A stretch of 64,000 bases of DNA, taken from NCBI RefSeq assembly GCF_963678635.1, contig NC_087062.1, positions 60,307,584-60,371,583 of the forward strand. Direction: 5' to 3'. How positions within the stretch are numbered: the first letter of the stretch is position 1; every line of letters begins with the position of its first letter. Of this stretch, positions 1-11,749 are shown one piece after another. Source of the DNA: Symsagittifera roscoffensis (lineage: Eukaryota; Xenacoelomorpha; Acoela; Convolutidae). The translations under genes were made by a program, and so were the position numbers. Below the pieces are notes generated by a model. That model saw only the letters and a list, made by a program, of their open reading frames with translations. It searched no databases and was not told the origin of the DNA.

Positions 1-640
1 TTGAATCAGTTTGAGTTTGAATGAATCGAGTTTGTGAAACAAAGCAAACTTGTGGCAATCTTCTTCGTAGAGGAGCACCACCAATGTCAGTTGAGTTATT
101 TATAGAATTGTTGTGGTTGACAATAATTTTTATTTTTTCCATCAGGGGTCCCGATAGGTGAAGTTTACTGCAACCCAATTTTAGATATATGAAAGATGAG
201 AGTAGACAAGGTACAGCGAAAGTGGTTGAGGCTATCTTGTTCACTACGTCGAAACAATCTTTGTTATTTTGATGAGAACATTGATGTGGGGATTGTCATT
301 GTCAAGCAATCGGGCGCAAGACTTGTTCTAAAATGAGTGGTTTGCAAATGCAAAATTTGTGTTTAGAGGGAATTGTGAGGCGTCCGGTTCAGTGTTCAGA
401 ATAAAAAATTTAAATTTTTTTCGAAATTATTTTTAAAAGAATTAGGCGACTGCTCATACATTGCTTCAACTATTCTGCTGGTTAAAATAATTTTTTCAAT
501 TTTTTCTTCTGTTTCAAGCAACTCTACACTTTTTGTGATTCGATTATTCATCATCCGCATTGTTTTTATCACCATTTTCAGCACATTCTTTTCGCGACAG
601 ACTGATCGTTTTGACGCGTATCGTCTTTTATGATTTTAAT
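1..640. other. No gene recognised
   Basis: AT-rich sequence with only short, low-complexity reading frames. No splice-bounded exon, RNA gene or transposon end is visible before the LINE fragment that begins near position 680. Confidence 0.5.
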
Positions 641-686
641 CATTTGCAGCTGAGGATGAGGAGGAGGAGGAAGAAAATGAAGTGGT

Positions 687-1814
687 TTGGTCCCTGCTCG
701 GGGGAAAAGCGCAGACCTGTGGATTTTTGCAGATCACAAAACTCAAACATGGGGGGGAGAGGATCCCGACAGTGTGTTTAGCCTAGGCCACACTGTCGGG
801 CGATACTTCACCCGTCAACAACTCACCCACGGAGTAGCCGACCATGGGGGGAAATTAGAGGCAATCAACATCCCAGCAAAAGCCGTAGTGGAGTCCACTC
901 TCCTGTTCGACTGTAGCGTTAGAGCATGGACACCGACCGACATCCAGAAGTTCCAGAGCGTTGCAGACAGAGCCTACAGGTTTGTGTGGAACAATGGAAA
1001 ACCTCTCACACTGATCAGGATGCAGAATGAAGGAGTCAACAGCTACGAGATCCGCAGACAGCTGAACATTGAATCGATAAGGACCAAGATCGAGTGCAGA
1101 GCATTAGAGTGAATGGGCCATGTTCTCAGAATGTCGGATGAGAGGATTGTGAAGAAAGCCGTCCTCGGATCCTGGGACATGGAGAGGACACGCAGTGGGA
1201 ACTCGCGAGGTAACACCATCCAGTAATGGCGCAGACTGCTGAAAGAAGCGGGACGTGAAGACGACAACAGCGAGAACCTCACCAATGACCGGAAACGATG
1301 GAAGAAGACCGTTACAGATCGCAGGACGTTCCTCAAAAACTGGGAGACGCAAATATGCAACTGGCTCAGAGGATCGGAAAAACCGGCCCGCTCACAATGG
1401 AATCGAGAGAGAATAAGTGACAGCGGTTGGCCTTGCCGCTTGGACGGATGCGACAAGAAATGCGCATCAAAAGGAGGACGGACAAATCACGAGAGAAAAG
1501 CACTTAGAAGGGAGTCAGTGGACTACAAGTGTCCAAAGTGCAACGACAGTTTTTCGGACCAGGCTGCTCTGACGAACCACTTCAAGGCGTGCCAAGGAGG
1601 TCGAGGTGGTTTCTGTCCAAAGTGTCAGAAGTCCCTGTCGTTGAGCAACATGGCAAGACACCGGAGGACTTGTCGAGGAGAGCACCCGACAGCCCCAGAA
1701 GTAACCAACACCATTATCACAGGACGATTCGCCGGAACGAGAGCCAGACTCCAATGCGAAGAATGCGGTACTTGGGTGACAAAAAACACTATTTCAAGAC
1801 ACAGGATCACATGA
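687..1814 (+). pseudogene. LINE ORF2 C-terminal fragment with zinc-finger tail, two in-frame stops
   Basis: One continuous frame is read from about 687 to the stop at 1812-1814, interrupted by TGA at 1110-1112 and TAA at 1224-1226. The TGA falls where related LINE proteins usually have Trp before 'MGHVLRM'. The part before about 1240 matches the post-RT region of LINE ORF2 proteins by its order of motifs: 'DIQKFQSVADRAYRFVW', then 'MQNEGVNSYEIRRQL', then 'MGHVLRM'. After about 1435 come Cys/His clusters: 'CRLDGCDKKC', 'YKCPKCNDSF...H...C', 'FCPKCQKSL...H...C' and 'LQCEECGTW...H', an array of C2HC/C2H2-like fingers. C-terminal fingers are thought to help bind RNA or DNA at the target. The upstream edge of the frame is a stop at 678-680, and no true start codon remains. 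The copy is dead and truncated; the clade is not resolved. Confidence 0.72.
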
Positions 1815-1834
1815 CCTGGAAACTGGGAATCAAG

Positions 1835-1876
1835 GCCCCCTCACGGGGCGTAAATGACAAAAGAAGAAGAAGAAGT
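1835..1876 (+). repeat. LINE 3' hairpin plus GAA-rich tail
   Basis: GCCCC (1835-1839) pairs with GGGGC (1845-1849) across a short loop. It is followed by 'gtaaatgacaa' and an AAG/GAA simple repeat. Stem-loops and short tandem tails at the 3' end are common recognition signals for LINE reverse transcriptases. Confidence 0.65.
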
Positions 1877-1914
1877 CTTTCCACTTGTTTGTTTTTTAAC
1901 CATTTTTAAAAAAA

Positions 1915-3020
1915 AAACTATTGAATAATTTTCTGCCAAACGATCAATTTTTTTTGTCGTCAAGGTCACTGCTTGATAACACTTAAACACGCTATCTTCA
2001 TTTTTTTATAAAACTTTATTGTGATAAATGTACCCGTTTTGTCAAAAGTTTTCGTTGCAACTCGTACAATGCGTTTTTCTCCCGACCAATCTTGAAAATC
2101 ATCGTAAAATTCTGTATAATTTTCTAGCGACGAAAATATAGTGGTGGTTGTGGCGGAAGTGACTTATTGGTTCAACTGTTTTATGAGCAAGTAAAATGAA
2201 TAATGAATTGGAAAGAAGTTAAACACAAATCTCTGTTGATCTGTTTTTTTTGGCGCCCCTTCAGCATTTAGCGGGAGAAATTATTTCGTTTTTGCGGCTG
2301 GAATTTCATGGGATCGCAGAATTTTTATTGCATCTGTCATTTCTCTCTGGCAAGCCCTGATGGTGTCATAAATCTCAATTAAAATACATGTCGGCATACA
2401 TGTACTCACGTTGAAGTGGAGACCTTTTTAGCCTCTTGTCCGGGAGACACAATAAGTAAAAGGCGTCATGCACTCTATTTGAAGTGCAGATAGCAATAGC
2501 TTGCTGTGATCTAGTTCAAGTTTCATTTATCTATAACAAAAATTTAGGGTCTGATAAGGAACATTTCGCTAGTTTTGCGGTTACCAGATTATGAAAGGTT
2601 AAAAGTTTTATTACATTGATCGATTCTGTTTGACAAAATCTAATTAAGACATAAATCATGATTTTGGTTTGCCTGTCACTACACCACAATGTCATTGAAG
2701 TCCATATTTTCATATCATTTTGCCCTGGGGATATAATAAAAAAGACGCCATGTGGTTTCTTTGAAGTATAGATCTTAAGTATGTCCGCCTTGTGACACAT
2801 CTGCTTGCCACCACCATAAAGACCAGCCTATAGACCACCCACAACCACAACCACCACCCACACACCGTTATACCGTTTTCAAATTTATATGCAACTTATT
2901 TTCGTTTTCTCATTCTCATTCAAACAACTCATTCAAATAAGGACAAAATTCAAATTGTAACCATGACGAGTCCTCTGCAAGCAATTTTGAATTGGAAAAC
3001 TGAGCGGACGATATTCTACC
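1915..3020. other. No gene recognised; degenerate internal similarity
   Basis: There is no supported gene. The stretches near 2411-2510 and 2695-2780 resemble each other loosely: 'ttgaagt...', an 'aaaaggcgtcatg' / 'aaaagacgccatg' core, then 'ttgaagt.tagat'. They may be two old copies of an unknown repeat. A CA-rich, G-poor strip lies at 2819-2872. Confidence 0.4.
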
Positions 3021-3024
3021 CAAC

Positions 3025-3480
3025 CTAAATGAGAGAAACGATGGTCACTGTGCAGCAAGAACGGGAAAAAAAGCCCTCTTCATTCAACGACTTGGCTTGT
3101 CGACCCTCAGACCAGGAGTATCGCGATTGGACTACTAAAAGCCACACGATGCTTCTACTAAAAGCCACAAGATCACCCTTCTGCGTCAGAGCAGTAAACG
3201 TACCTTTTACAGCTCCACAGAGACCGAATCCTGCCCTGCTTTGGACAAGACTGACATCAACGACCCCAGATGTCTCAAGCAATCACCTCGAAAAATATTT
3301 TTTTGCTCCGATTGCGAGACGATTCCCTTGTATGAAAACCAGGAAGGGTATTTTAGGAACTTGGCAGCGCGAGCATCCTACTGGGACATCGAGTCAACGT
3401 CAATCTTTTATACTCCCGACTCACTTGCAGACGTGACAACATTAAAACCAACAATCACATCTGCGCCTTAGCCCTCTGAC
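3025..3480 (+). pseudogene. Decayed coding remnant with a zinc-finger-like pair of cysteines
   Basis: Two overlapping plus frames (3029-3436 and 3241-3471) share a stretch reading 'FFCSDCETIPLYENQ' in one and ending '...REHPTGTSSQ' in the other. This suggests a former C2H2-like finger now split by a frameshift near 3350. It lies just upstream of the LINE at 3.68 kb and could be that element's 5' ORF or a separate relic. I do not recognise the family. Confidence 0.25.
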
Positions 3481-3683
3481 GTTGATGTTGAAAACATTCC
3501 GGAGACGCAGCCAGTAGCGGCTTGCTATGCGCCCAAGAAGAGTAAAGTTTCATTCAATATATTTTCAGGAAAATTTTTTCATTAACTCATGTTTTGATTT
3601 ATTAGAATTATGGAGCTTGTTTTGGTTTGATGTGATGCTCTCACTTTTTATCAAATCAGTTTGATTTCTGTTTGTATATATAT

Positions 3684-5365
3684 ACAGTCAGTCATCAGGT
3701 GGAATGAAGTGTCTGCCGACAGTAATCTCCGCAAAGCAAATCTGTTTAATGACTACTTCATCAGTGTGTTCACTCGCAACACTTTGGATGTACAACTGGG
3801 GGAGTCAGATTCCAAACTACCTGACGGAAGAGTTGCCAGCGATTATCAAATCAATAGAGATGTAGTATATAATGTCCTCTCTCTAATTTGGACATATCCA
3901 GGAGTCGTGGTGAAGACCAACTTCCACCAGTGTTCTTGCGCAAATTAGCAAACGAGCTAACTCCTTCAGTTTTCAACGTGTTCCGGAACATTCACAGGCT
4001 GGACACGTTTCCCGAAAAATGGAAACTAGGCATTGTCAGTCCTATTTTCAAGAAAGGGAAAAAGTCCGACATTTCGTATTATCGCCCTGTTACTCTTCTG
4101 AATATTGTTTCGAAGTGTTTTGAGAAAATTGTATTTTCGCAAATCGCCGACCATTTTATCAAGTATGTCAACTCAGCCCAGTTCGGTTTTCTGCCTCGTA
4201 AATCTGCCATTCTTCAACTATTACATTGCCTGAACTACATTTATGCATCAATATCCGAAAAAGACATTGCTTCGTGCCTAGTAATGTTCGACTTTTCTAA
4301 AGTTTTTGACAAAATCAGCCACACAGTTCTTCTGCAAAAAATCAGAAACGTTGGGATAGAAGGAAAACTTCTCAAGATTCTAAGGAGCTACCTTACAAAC
4401 AGACCTCAGAGAATTCGCACCAATGGTATTTTGTCGGCTGTTCGCTTAGTGCTGAGTGGTGTTCCCCAAGGCTCCCTGTTGGGTCCGATTCTGTTTTTGA
4501 TTTTCATCAACGACCTCCCTGATAAAATATTTAATTCTGTTGCTTTTATCTTTGCTGACGACTTGAAAACGTTTTTCGACAAATCCCCCGATTTGTTCCA
4601 TCTGCTTACCGCTGATCTTGATAGACTGAGTACTTGGTCTACCGAAAATCGGTTGCCTTTTAATATTTCAAAATGTCGTGAAATAGATTTTAAGAATTGT
4701 TACCCCTGCGACATTACCTTCTGCAATACAACTCTCGACTTAGTCTCATCAGTGAACGATCTCGGACTACAAATCAACATCACTTTGTCGTGGACCGAGC
4801 ACATAAAGAAAAAGCTAACTAAAGCAAATGCAACATTCTTCCTGATACGCCGCAGTGTAAGTCATCTTCTCTCTCCGCAGGTGAAGCTCCACTTGTACAA
4901 AACACTTCTCATGCCTATCATTTTATATGCTTCTCAATGCTGGTCTCCAAACAAATCGGACTTGAAGCAACTAGAAAACTTCCAGAAACGAGTTGTCAGA
5001 TGGATGCTCCCTGACACACCGTACCGTGAAGCAATCAGTTCCCTTGGCATCTTACCCATTGCGTATTTTGCCGTTTTAACTGACTTTCTCACTCTTTCAA
5101 AAATTGTCAGTGGACGATATGACTGTGATCTCACCAGTTGTTATTCCTGCGCACCCAGTGGCTCACGACGCACAGCAACTCGTTTACTGTTTGATATCCC
5201 GATCATTAAGCTCGAGCGCCAGCGCAACAATTTTTGGTATAGAACGCCATGGAGAGCCAACAGAATAGCAAACGTTATCGACATCACAACCTTCTCGCCT
5301 GACTTGAAGTATCGTCTACTCAAACTCATGTGGTCGTTTTTCCACAGTCACTATGATGAACTCAA
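3684..5365 (+). pseudogene. LINE ORF2 with reverse transcriptase domain, frameshifted, 3' end lost in gap
   Basis: This is a jockey/CR1-like ORF2 that would nick target DNA and reverse-transcribe its own RNA. The first part (about 3684-3890) is in one frame and carries 'NLRKANLFNDYFISVFT', the usual lead-in to the RT. A frameshift near 3885-3890 passes to the frame open from 3888. That frame shows the RT blocks in order: 'ISYYRPVTLLNIVSKCFEKI' (block 1), 'SAQFGFLPRKSAILQL', 'LVMFDFSKVFDKISH' (catalytic Asp), 'LVLSGVPQGSLLGPILFLIF', and 'FIFADDLKTF' at about 4545-4570 (FADD in place of YADD). The thumb and C-terminal region follow, with 'NLPLGLQINITLSW'-type spacing and 'LYKTLLMPIILYASQCW'. 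The frame then enters the 200-N gap, so the 3' end is unknown. No endonuclease domain is recognisable upstream. Confidence 0.85.
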
Positions 5366-5565
5366 NNNNNNNNNNNNNNNNNNNNNNNNNNNNNNNNNNN
5401 NNNNNNNNNNNNNNNNNNNNNNNNNNNNNNNNNNNNNNNNNNNNNNNNNNNNNNNNNNNNNNNNNNNNNNNNNNNNNNNNNNNNNNNNNNNNNNNNNNNN
5501 NNNNNNNNNNNNNNNNNNNNNNNNNNNNNNNNNNNNNNNNNNNNNNNNNNNNNNNNNNNNNNNNN
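5366..5565. other. Assembly gap, 200 N
   Basis: Exactly 200 undetermined bases, probably a placeholder of arbitrary size. It falls at the junction of the LINE and the Polinton-type relic, so the true boundary of either element cannot be seen. Confidence 0.98.
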
Positions 5566-6190
5566 CAACCCTAAACTAAAATCAATTTGACTCTTGCTTT
5601 TTCAACTTCAACAGTTTTTGATTGAAACAAACACAAAAATATCTTCAATTTAAAACTGATTATATTAAAAAACCGATAAACGAAACAATGTTTAACTCTT
5701 GTGCAACAAAAACTGACCTGGAATGCGATATATGTGGAGTAGTTCTCAGCTCGACTAAGAACCTAAGACAACACAAAAAGAATGTTCATCATACTCAGGG
5801 CCCAGTTCAATCAAACGTCAAATGTGGCGAGTGTCTTGAAGAGTTCACGTTTTTTGCTGAAACATTGCAATACATCGAAGTTATTCAATAAACTAAAATT
5901 CAACCCTAAACTAAAATTCAATTTGACTCTTGCTTTCTCAACTTCAACAGTTTTTGATTGAAACAAACACAAAAATGTCTTCAATTTAAAACTGATTATA
6001 TTAAAAAAATCGATAAACGAAACAATGTCTAAATCTTCAGCAAAAAAACTGATCTGGAATGCGATATATGTGGAGTAGTTCTCAGCTCGACTAAGAACCT
6101 AAGACAACACAAAAAGAATGTTCATCATACTGAGGGCCCAGTTCAACCAAACGTCAAATGTGGCGAGTGTCTTGAAACAATGCAATAAAT
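5566..6190 (+). repeat. 336-bp direct tandem duplication of a zinc-finger coding segment
   Basis: The sequence starting 'caaccctaaactaaaat' at 5566 recurs at 5902, with high identity through the zinc-finger codons and 'gtcaaatgtggcgagtgtcttgaa'. Copy 1 keeps an open frame. Copy 2 is shifted by small indels around the poly-A near 6043 and diverges after about 6175. The first copy abuts the N gap, so more units may be hidden there. Confidence 0.85.
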
Positions 6191-8268
6191 CGAAGTTGAT
6201 CGCTGCCTATCAGCAAATGAACACTGTGTTTATTGAAAAATAGTCTTCACGAGCTTTGAAGGTTATCTTAGTCATATGAACAATAAGCACGGACTGCCAG
6301 TATGGCCTGCTTCTACTGCTGCTTCTACGATTGGCAGCAATGACGATAACACAATACTTGACCAACCGCACAGACATCTTCGATCAACTTTAACACCAGC
6401 TCAAACTGTTTTAAACGGTAGCTGCTTGAAAAATTTGACCTTAATTTCAAAGAAGAAGAGACTGATCTGCTCGATTTTATGATGAGAAAGAAAGAAATCA
6501 TAGATGATCTGGTTTTTGGTCACCATCAACAATGATCAACCCAAATGCAACGTTCAGTCGAAGAAAGGATGATCAAACACACTAGTGGCGAAGAAGAAGA
6601 ACCAGGCAAAACCATGCTATACTTGAACACAGACATGGTTCGCGTTGATTATGGTGGACTAGAAAGAGGACAATTTGTTGAAATGATTGAGCACATGTTG
6701 AATACAATCAACTGCTTTGCTTCGCTTTGGAAGCGTGTGGTTGGTAGAGAAAATTTCCAAAGTTACCATCAACTTTGCAAAAGTTTATCTTATGCGTGCC
6801 GTGAGATACTTACCTCTCCCAAATGACCAGAAGAAACAAAGCTTCAACCTGTTCAACATTGAAACAAAAAACAACAACAAATGTTTTCTCTGCTGCTTTG
6901 TTGCAGCATACCATTTGAAAAATGGGCCTACTTTCTACCAAGCATCGAAAGGATACCAAAAGAAGTCAAAAATAAAAACATATGAAGGGAAAAGCGACGA
7001 AGAGGACAAAGACAAGGACAGCGTGCAAGAAGCGGTGTTAAACAAAACGAAAGGAAAAGAAACAATAAAAATAGTCAAGAGTAAAGGAAAATTCGATATG
7101 CTAATGAGAATTGTAGACATTGACCGATTTGAAAGATTGAATAATGTTCAAATCAATGTTTTTTGGTACTTGTCAGATGAACTGATACCTGTTTGAATTT
7201 CGAAAGAACTGCAAAAAAAACATATGTGATGGACCTTCTTTTACTCTCTGATGGATCAGTACATCATTTTGTGCTGATAAAAGACCAGGCAAAGCTACTT
7301 AAACTCTTTCGAAAACGAGGTCCAAGGGATAGGAATAAAAGTTATCGAAGTTGCTTTGATACGTGCTGTATAACATCGACATCAAGCAATTTGCTGTCAA
7401 CGAGATGAAGTGCATATAACTATGCCAAACACTGACAACAATCAGCACATCTTCATGAACATTAATGCTCGCTGGTTTGTCCCGCGTGCCAATTACTTCG
7501 ACTTGGAGTCGTTAATTTTACCCGTTTCCGGTGCAGAGCCTGAACCAGACAAATCTAACACGCAAATAAAAGAGAAACATCAAAATTGCGGATATGGCCT
7601 GGCAGTCGTTGATATTGGAAAACCTGAAATGAACGAATTTGAAATGACGCGAGGGCCGGATTGCCTTGAGAGTCTGCAACAAAATAAAAATATTACAATG
7701 TTAGCGAAATGTTAGCGAAGGAAACTTACGTCGAGAAAAGATTGCATTATGCGTTCACGGGAAAATGCAAATTGAAAAAGAAGACGCTACCGAGCGCTGG
7801 ATCTGTGAGGAGCCCTTTGGTGAAGCCGAGGAAAAAGTCCTCGACCATTGCCACTACATCGATAAGTTTCTGGGCTCGGCCCACAATAGATGCAGTATAA
7901 ATTGCAAAACAACACATTTTAAACCCGTGGTCGCACATAATCTATCAAACTATGGTCTTCATTGCATCGTTCGATCATTAAGCAAAAGTAATCCGCACAA
8001 TCTTTCCTCGGTGATTCCCAGCACTGAAGAAAAAATCTTATATTTAATAATTTCGGTATTGATAAAAACATACCGAGACAAAGACGGGAAACATTGTTCC
8101 GTCAACTCAAAATTGGCTCGCCTTACATGGCTGAAGTACCAAAAGCCATTTCTGCAAGCCGTCGTCTTCGTATGCAAACTTAATACAGCTTTGCAAGCCG
8201 GGCATGTCAAAGTGCTTACAATCTCTCCAAGCGCAATATTCTTCACTAAAAAACGAAATTTTAGTTAA
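5622..8268 (+). pseudogene. Polinton/Maverick-type protein-primed DNA polymerase B, N-terminal part, multiply broken
   Basis: This is a relic of the family-B DNA polymerase of Polinton/Maverick (adintovirus-like) elements. The visible order fits that family. First comes a C2H2 finger (CDIC...H...H, about 5722-5790, duplicated near 6060). Next is 'FEGYLSHMNNKHGLPVW' (about 6257-6306). After it come 'NKCFLCCFVAAYHLKN' (about 6868-6920) and 'DIDRFERLNNVQINVFW' (about 7115-7170). 'VMDLLLLSDGSVHHFVLIKD' lies near 7227-7290. Then there is a Cys-containing strip and 'PRANYFDLESLILPVSG' at the start of the exonuclease region. Last is an endonuclease-VII-like 'VLDHCHYIDKFLGSAHNRC' followed by 'PVVAHNLSNYGLHCIV' (about 7835-7975). 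Reading requires at least four frame changes (near 6720-6826, 7190, 7410 and 7715-7765). Polymerase palm motifs are not seen, so the C-terminal half is missing. No Polinton integrase, capsid or terminal repeats are present. Confidence 0.8.
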
Positions 8269-9240
8269 CGCAGTGTCTGAGAGCACCATTTGTTGCTGTT
8301 ATTCTTCGGAGTCTTCAACTGACAAAATAATTGATTTTCTTTCGAGTCTGCAGTTCAAAATTATTACACCCTTCGTTTATCCGATAAAGATTTTTCGCTT
8401 GTCTCTGTGAAAGCTTTTTTTTAAAGACGCTTAAACATCAGAACCCAAACACGTCAAATGATGTGAGTACAAAGTTGTGGAAAGAAAAAATTGAAATCAA
8501 AAAGAGAGGTACACGCAAACTTTTTTGGAGAATGTTTCAACAAACAAACCAGAATACGAACACCTTCAGTATACACCTGAATAAATTGAGCCATTGAAAC
8601 AATAGAGACGCTTTTTCGAAGGTGCAGATTTTGAGGGAATGGTTTCAGAAACAACCGAAACAGCTGAGGAGACAGAAGAAAATAGAACCGAAAAACTGCT
8701 CAACAAAATTTTGAAACAATGATACTTATTTTTCGGAACATATTTTGCTCAGACTGCGGATCAAATTCCGAGCATATTTTCTTTTGATCAAATTTATTGG
8801 GTTGCCAAACAATATTTGAAAAAAGTATTTAAGTTTTTGAACTGTATTTTTACCGCTTTTATAAATTTTTATTTTCAGTCTTAAAAAAAAGAGTATATTC
8901 CAATCACTTCTGAGAGGATGTTTCGGTTCAGCTTTCAAAAAATACAATTGAGCCGTCCTTTATCTCATCTCAAATACTGATCAATCTCATCTCAATTATT
9001 CGTGAGTGATGGTGACTTCTTAACCAACTGAACCATTTCATCTCAAACACTGATGGTAGACTGAACTGCCAATTAAAACCTGAACTGCCATTGCAAACAC
9101 TGAACTTCCATTTCAAACCCATTCAAACTTTTTCTAACCCTTAATAGCATTCGATGATTTTATTTTACGATCCCAAAAAATCATCCGTCCATCAGATGAT
9201 CAATAAAGATTTGACATCCGCATCTATTTAGTTAACCAGT
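8269..9240. other. No gene recognised
   Basis: AT-rich sequence following the polymerase relic. Around 8640-8720 a short run could be more decayed coding sequence, but no family motif is visible. A loosely repetitive strip with 'catctcaaatactgat', 'catttcatctcaaacactgatgg' and 'gaactgcca' variants lies at 8960-9120. Confidence 0.4.
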
Positions 9241-9242
9241 GT

Positions 9243-9610
9243 TTTAAGATTCGTTTATGGATTCCGCTGACAAATGCATAAGTCTCTGCTTTCAAACTGC
9301 GCGTTGCTATAGATAATAATTACACCTCTAGCTTTTAATTGCTCATATGCAAGTTCAGTAATAAACAAAATTACGGGAACCACTTTCATTTGCGGATTCC
9401 GCTTACAAATTTTGCGGATTCCACTTACATTTGCGGATTCCACTTACATTTTGCAAATTATTCTTTCTTTTGCGGAATCCAGACAACAAGCTATTTTTGC
9501 TGGTTGCGGAATCGGCAATAAAACAAATGTGCCGACAAAATTTACATCACAGGTATTTGTACGCGGATACCACTGAAATTTTGTTAGTTGAATCCACTTA
9601 CAATTTGGGA
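9243..9610. repeat. Degenerate short direct repeats, 'gcggattcc-cttaca' type
   Basis: A motif close to 'tgcggattccacttacat' occurs in near-tandem at about 9391, 9414 and 9432. Weaker versions occur near 9258, 9470, 9506, 9562 and 9590. Spacing is about 20-40 bp. The reading frames across it have no recognisable product. Confidence 0.6.
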
Positions 9611-9719
9611 CAAAATAAAGACTGTCTCTGGAATCCAGGAACATACAGACACAAAATTGTGCGCCTATCTAGTGCACAGTCATGGCTCGTAATGATTTTG
9701 AAGGTAACATAGAGTTAAA

Positions 9720-10488
9720 TTTTTGGACCTTATGCTTAAATCTTTTACCAAAATAAGCTTGAAGCGTGAATTTTCAGCATAGAATCATGAATAGTCCAAT
9801 TACACTAAATGATTTACCTTGTTCGTTTACTATGCTTCTTAAAAAAAAAGGATTGCATGATTTCTGTTTGGCCAGCTCTAATGTCGAATATAACAAAACA
9901 TTAAAATAAAAACGAAAACTGCTGATTGCTATGCAAAATTTTAAAAGCATTTTTTATGAACTTTGTATTTAAAATTGTTAGGAATATATTTTGCTCTAAC
10001 TTGCCAATCAAAAATGCTATTTCAAGGAACTTTTTCCCGCCCTTGACAAATTTTTATTGCAGCTGAAATCACGAGCAAAAATTTTTCACAATGATGTTTC
10101 ACTTAACTCAGTCTCCGGAATGTGACTGCAAGAAAAAATTTTCTGCGGAAAAATTTTTCTTTCATTCTCTGTCCCCCCTGACCTACTATAAAACGTCCCC
10201 ATAATCATGTGCTTACTTTGACAGCTATTTCTGTATAAAAAAATTGCATTTCAAACAAAAACATAAATAAAAATAGCTCTACAACTTTTTGCTATGGGAT
10301 TGCAGGCTGAATTGATGATTCGACGATAAACCACTGCCCGACTATAAAATTTTTTATGCTCTTGCAATTGTAGATTTTTTCACATACATTGGCGTGTTAC
10401 GGTGCCATTCTAAGTGTAATTTTTAGACAAAGTTCGTTTAACGACTACACTTTAATGCAAATTGTACTTTTTTTGGAGTAATTTATTA
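9720..10488. other. No gene recognised
   Basis: AT-rich spacer with no open frame of note and no clear repeat structure before the inverted-repeat element at 10489. Confidence 0.4.
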
Positions 10489-11262
10489 TCCCGGGTTGAC
10501 CTCCATAAACCAAAAATGCTTATCTTAAAATTTTCTACATCGAAAATGCTTATCTTTTAATTCCCTCCAGCAAAAACGTTTATCTTACAATTCCATACAT
10601 CAAATGTATGGAAAAATGCTAATCATACAAATCTTTTCACAATTCCAAAAAATCATTGAAAAAAGATTTGAACTAGTTTCTGCGGCTATTTGAACCAAAT
10701 AAAACAGTCTGGCGATGAAAAAAACTATGTTCATTTTTTGGAAAAAAATTGGTTATCATACAATTTCCATATATGAAAATTGTATGACAAGCATTTTTTC
10801 ATAAAAGGCAAGATTTTCAGAAACCTGTAAAAACTTGTTTATAATCCAATTTAAATTAATTAAGAGCATATTTGCTCAATTTGGAGCACCCTGCCCATCA
10901 AAAATCAAATTTTATTTTGAAGCTAAAAAATATCTATCATACAAGTTTTATATATGAAAATTGTTTGATAAGCTTTTGTTTTCATAAAAAGCAATTTTCA
11001 GAAAACTGTAAAAACTTGTTTACAATCAAATTTAAATTAATTCAGACCATTTTTGCTCAATTTAGAGCACCTTGCCCATCAAAAACCGAAAATTATTTTA
11101 AAGCTAAAAAAAATGTTCATTATACAATTTAAATATATGAAAAAATGCTTATCCTAGAGTTTTCTTACAATTTTCTGAATCTATGGAACTGCAGGAAATT
11201 GTAGGATAAGCATTTTTTCATATATGGAAATTGTAGGACAAGCATTTTTGGTCAACACGGGA
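10489..11262. mobile_element. TA-flanked inverted-repeat element, family 1 copy 1 (MITE-like)
   Basis: The left end 'tcccgggttgacc' (10489) and the right end 'ggtcaacacggga' (to 11262) are inverted repeats, and both are flanked by TA (10487-10488, 11263-11264). Inward, both ends continue into 'aaaaatgcttatc'-like sequence. The interior has several palindromic subrepeats around 'catatatgaaaattgtatgac' (near 10750-10795, 10935-10970, 11115-11150 and 11208-11232). No transposase is encoded, so this is a non-autonomous element. The TA duplication suggests Tc1/mariner-like mobilisation, which is inference. Confidence 0.7.
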
Positions 11263-11425
11263 TAGTAATTCGAAACTTGATTTAGGTCTGATTACAGATA
11301 TCAACATCAATACAGATGTAGCCCAACCACATGCTGCACAAAACACTTAAGTTCAATACTGTTTCTCAAGATTTCTTTTATTCGCTTAATGTCAAAATAT
11401 TGGCTAACTATTTTCCGTGTCTGTA

Positions 11426-11749
11426 CAAAACAGTCCCATACAAAACAGTCCAATACAAAATAGTCCGAAAAGTATGAAAATGAACGAAAAAACAGTCCGA
11501 AAAACATTCCCAAATAATAATTGCTTTAACAAGCCGGCCTCTGTTCAACAAACATAAAGAACAAAATAGTGACCGCCGCAGTCGCACCAACGTGTTGAGA
11601 GCTTGCAAACAGAGGGCGGGACTTAATACGAAATTAAGAGCCGGTTATCGCTGCGAAGCGGCGACCTGAAACTGGACTGTTTTGTGTTGGACTGTTTTTT
11701 TTTTGCTTTATTTCATTGTTTTTGGACTATTTTGTATTGGACTGTTTTG
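11426..11749. mobile_element. Fold-back MITE in X block, copy 1
   Basis: The left arm (11426 to about 11510) and the right arm (about 11672-11749) are inverted copies. The left reads 'caaaacagtcc', 'aatacaaaatagtcc' and later 'aaacagtcc', and the right is its mirror, ending 'ggactattttgtattgg', 'actgttttg'. Both ends are flanked by TA. The arms are about 75-85 bp and the centre is GC-richer (about 11530-11665). This copy has one extra 15-bp iteration, 'catacaaaacagtcc', compared with the copy at 13101. Confidence 0.75.

Larger units (their letters stand above)
680..1876 (+). mobile_element. 5'-truncated non-LTR retrotransposon (LINE), 3' part
   Basis: The element runs from the thumb/C-terminal part of a LINE ORF2 through C-terminal zinc fingers to a 3' end made of a GC-rich hairpin (1835-1849) and a GAA-rich tail (1860-1876). 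No reverse transcriptase palm or endonuclease is present upstream, which fits the 5' truncation usual for target-primed reverse transcription. No target-site duplication was established because the 5' edge is unclear. Confidence 0.75.

Noticed and set aside
5353-5574. Open frames spanning the N run
   Set aside because: They consist almost wholly of undetermined bases in the assembly gap.
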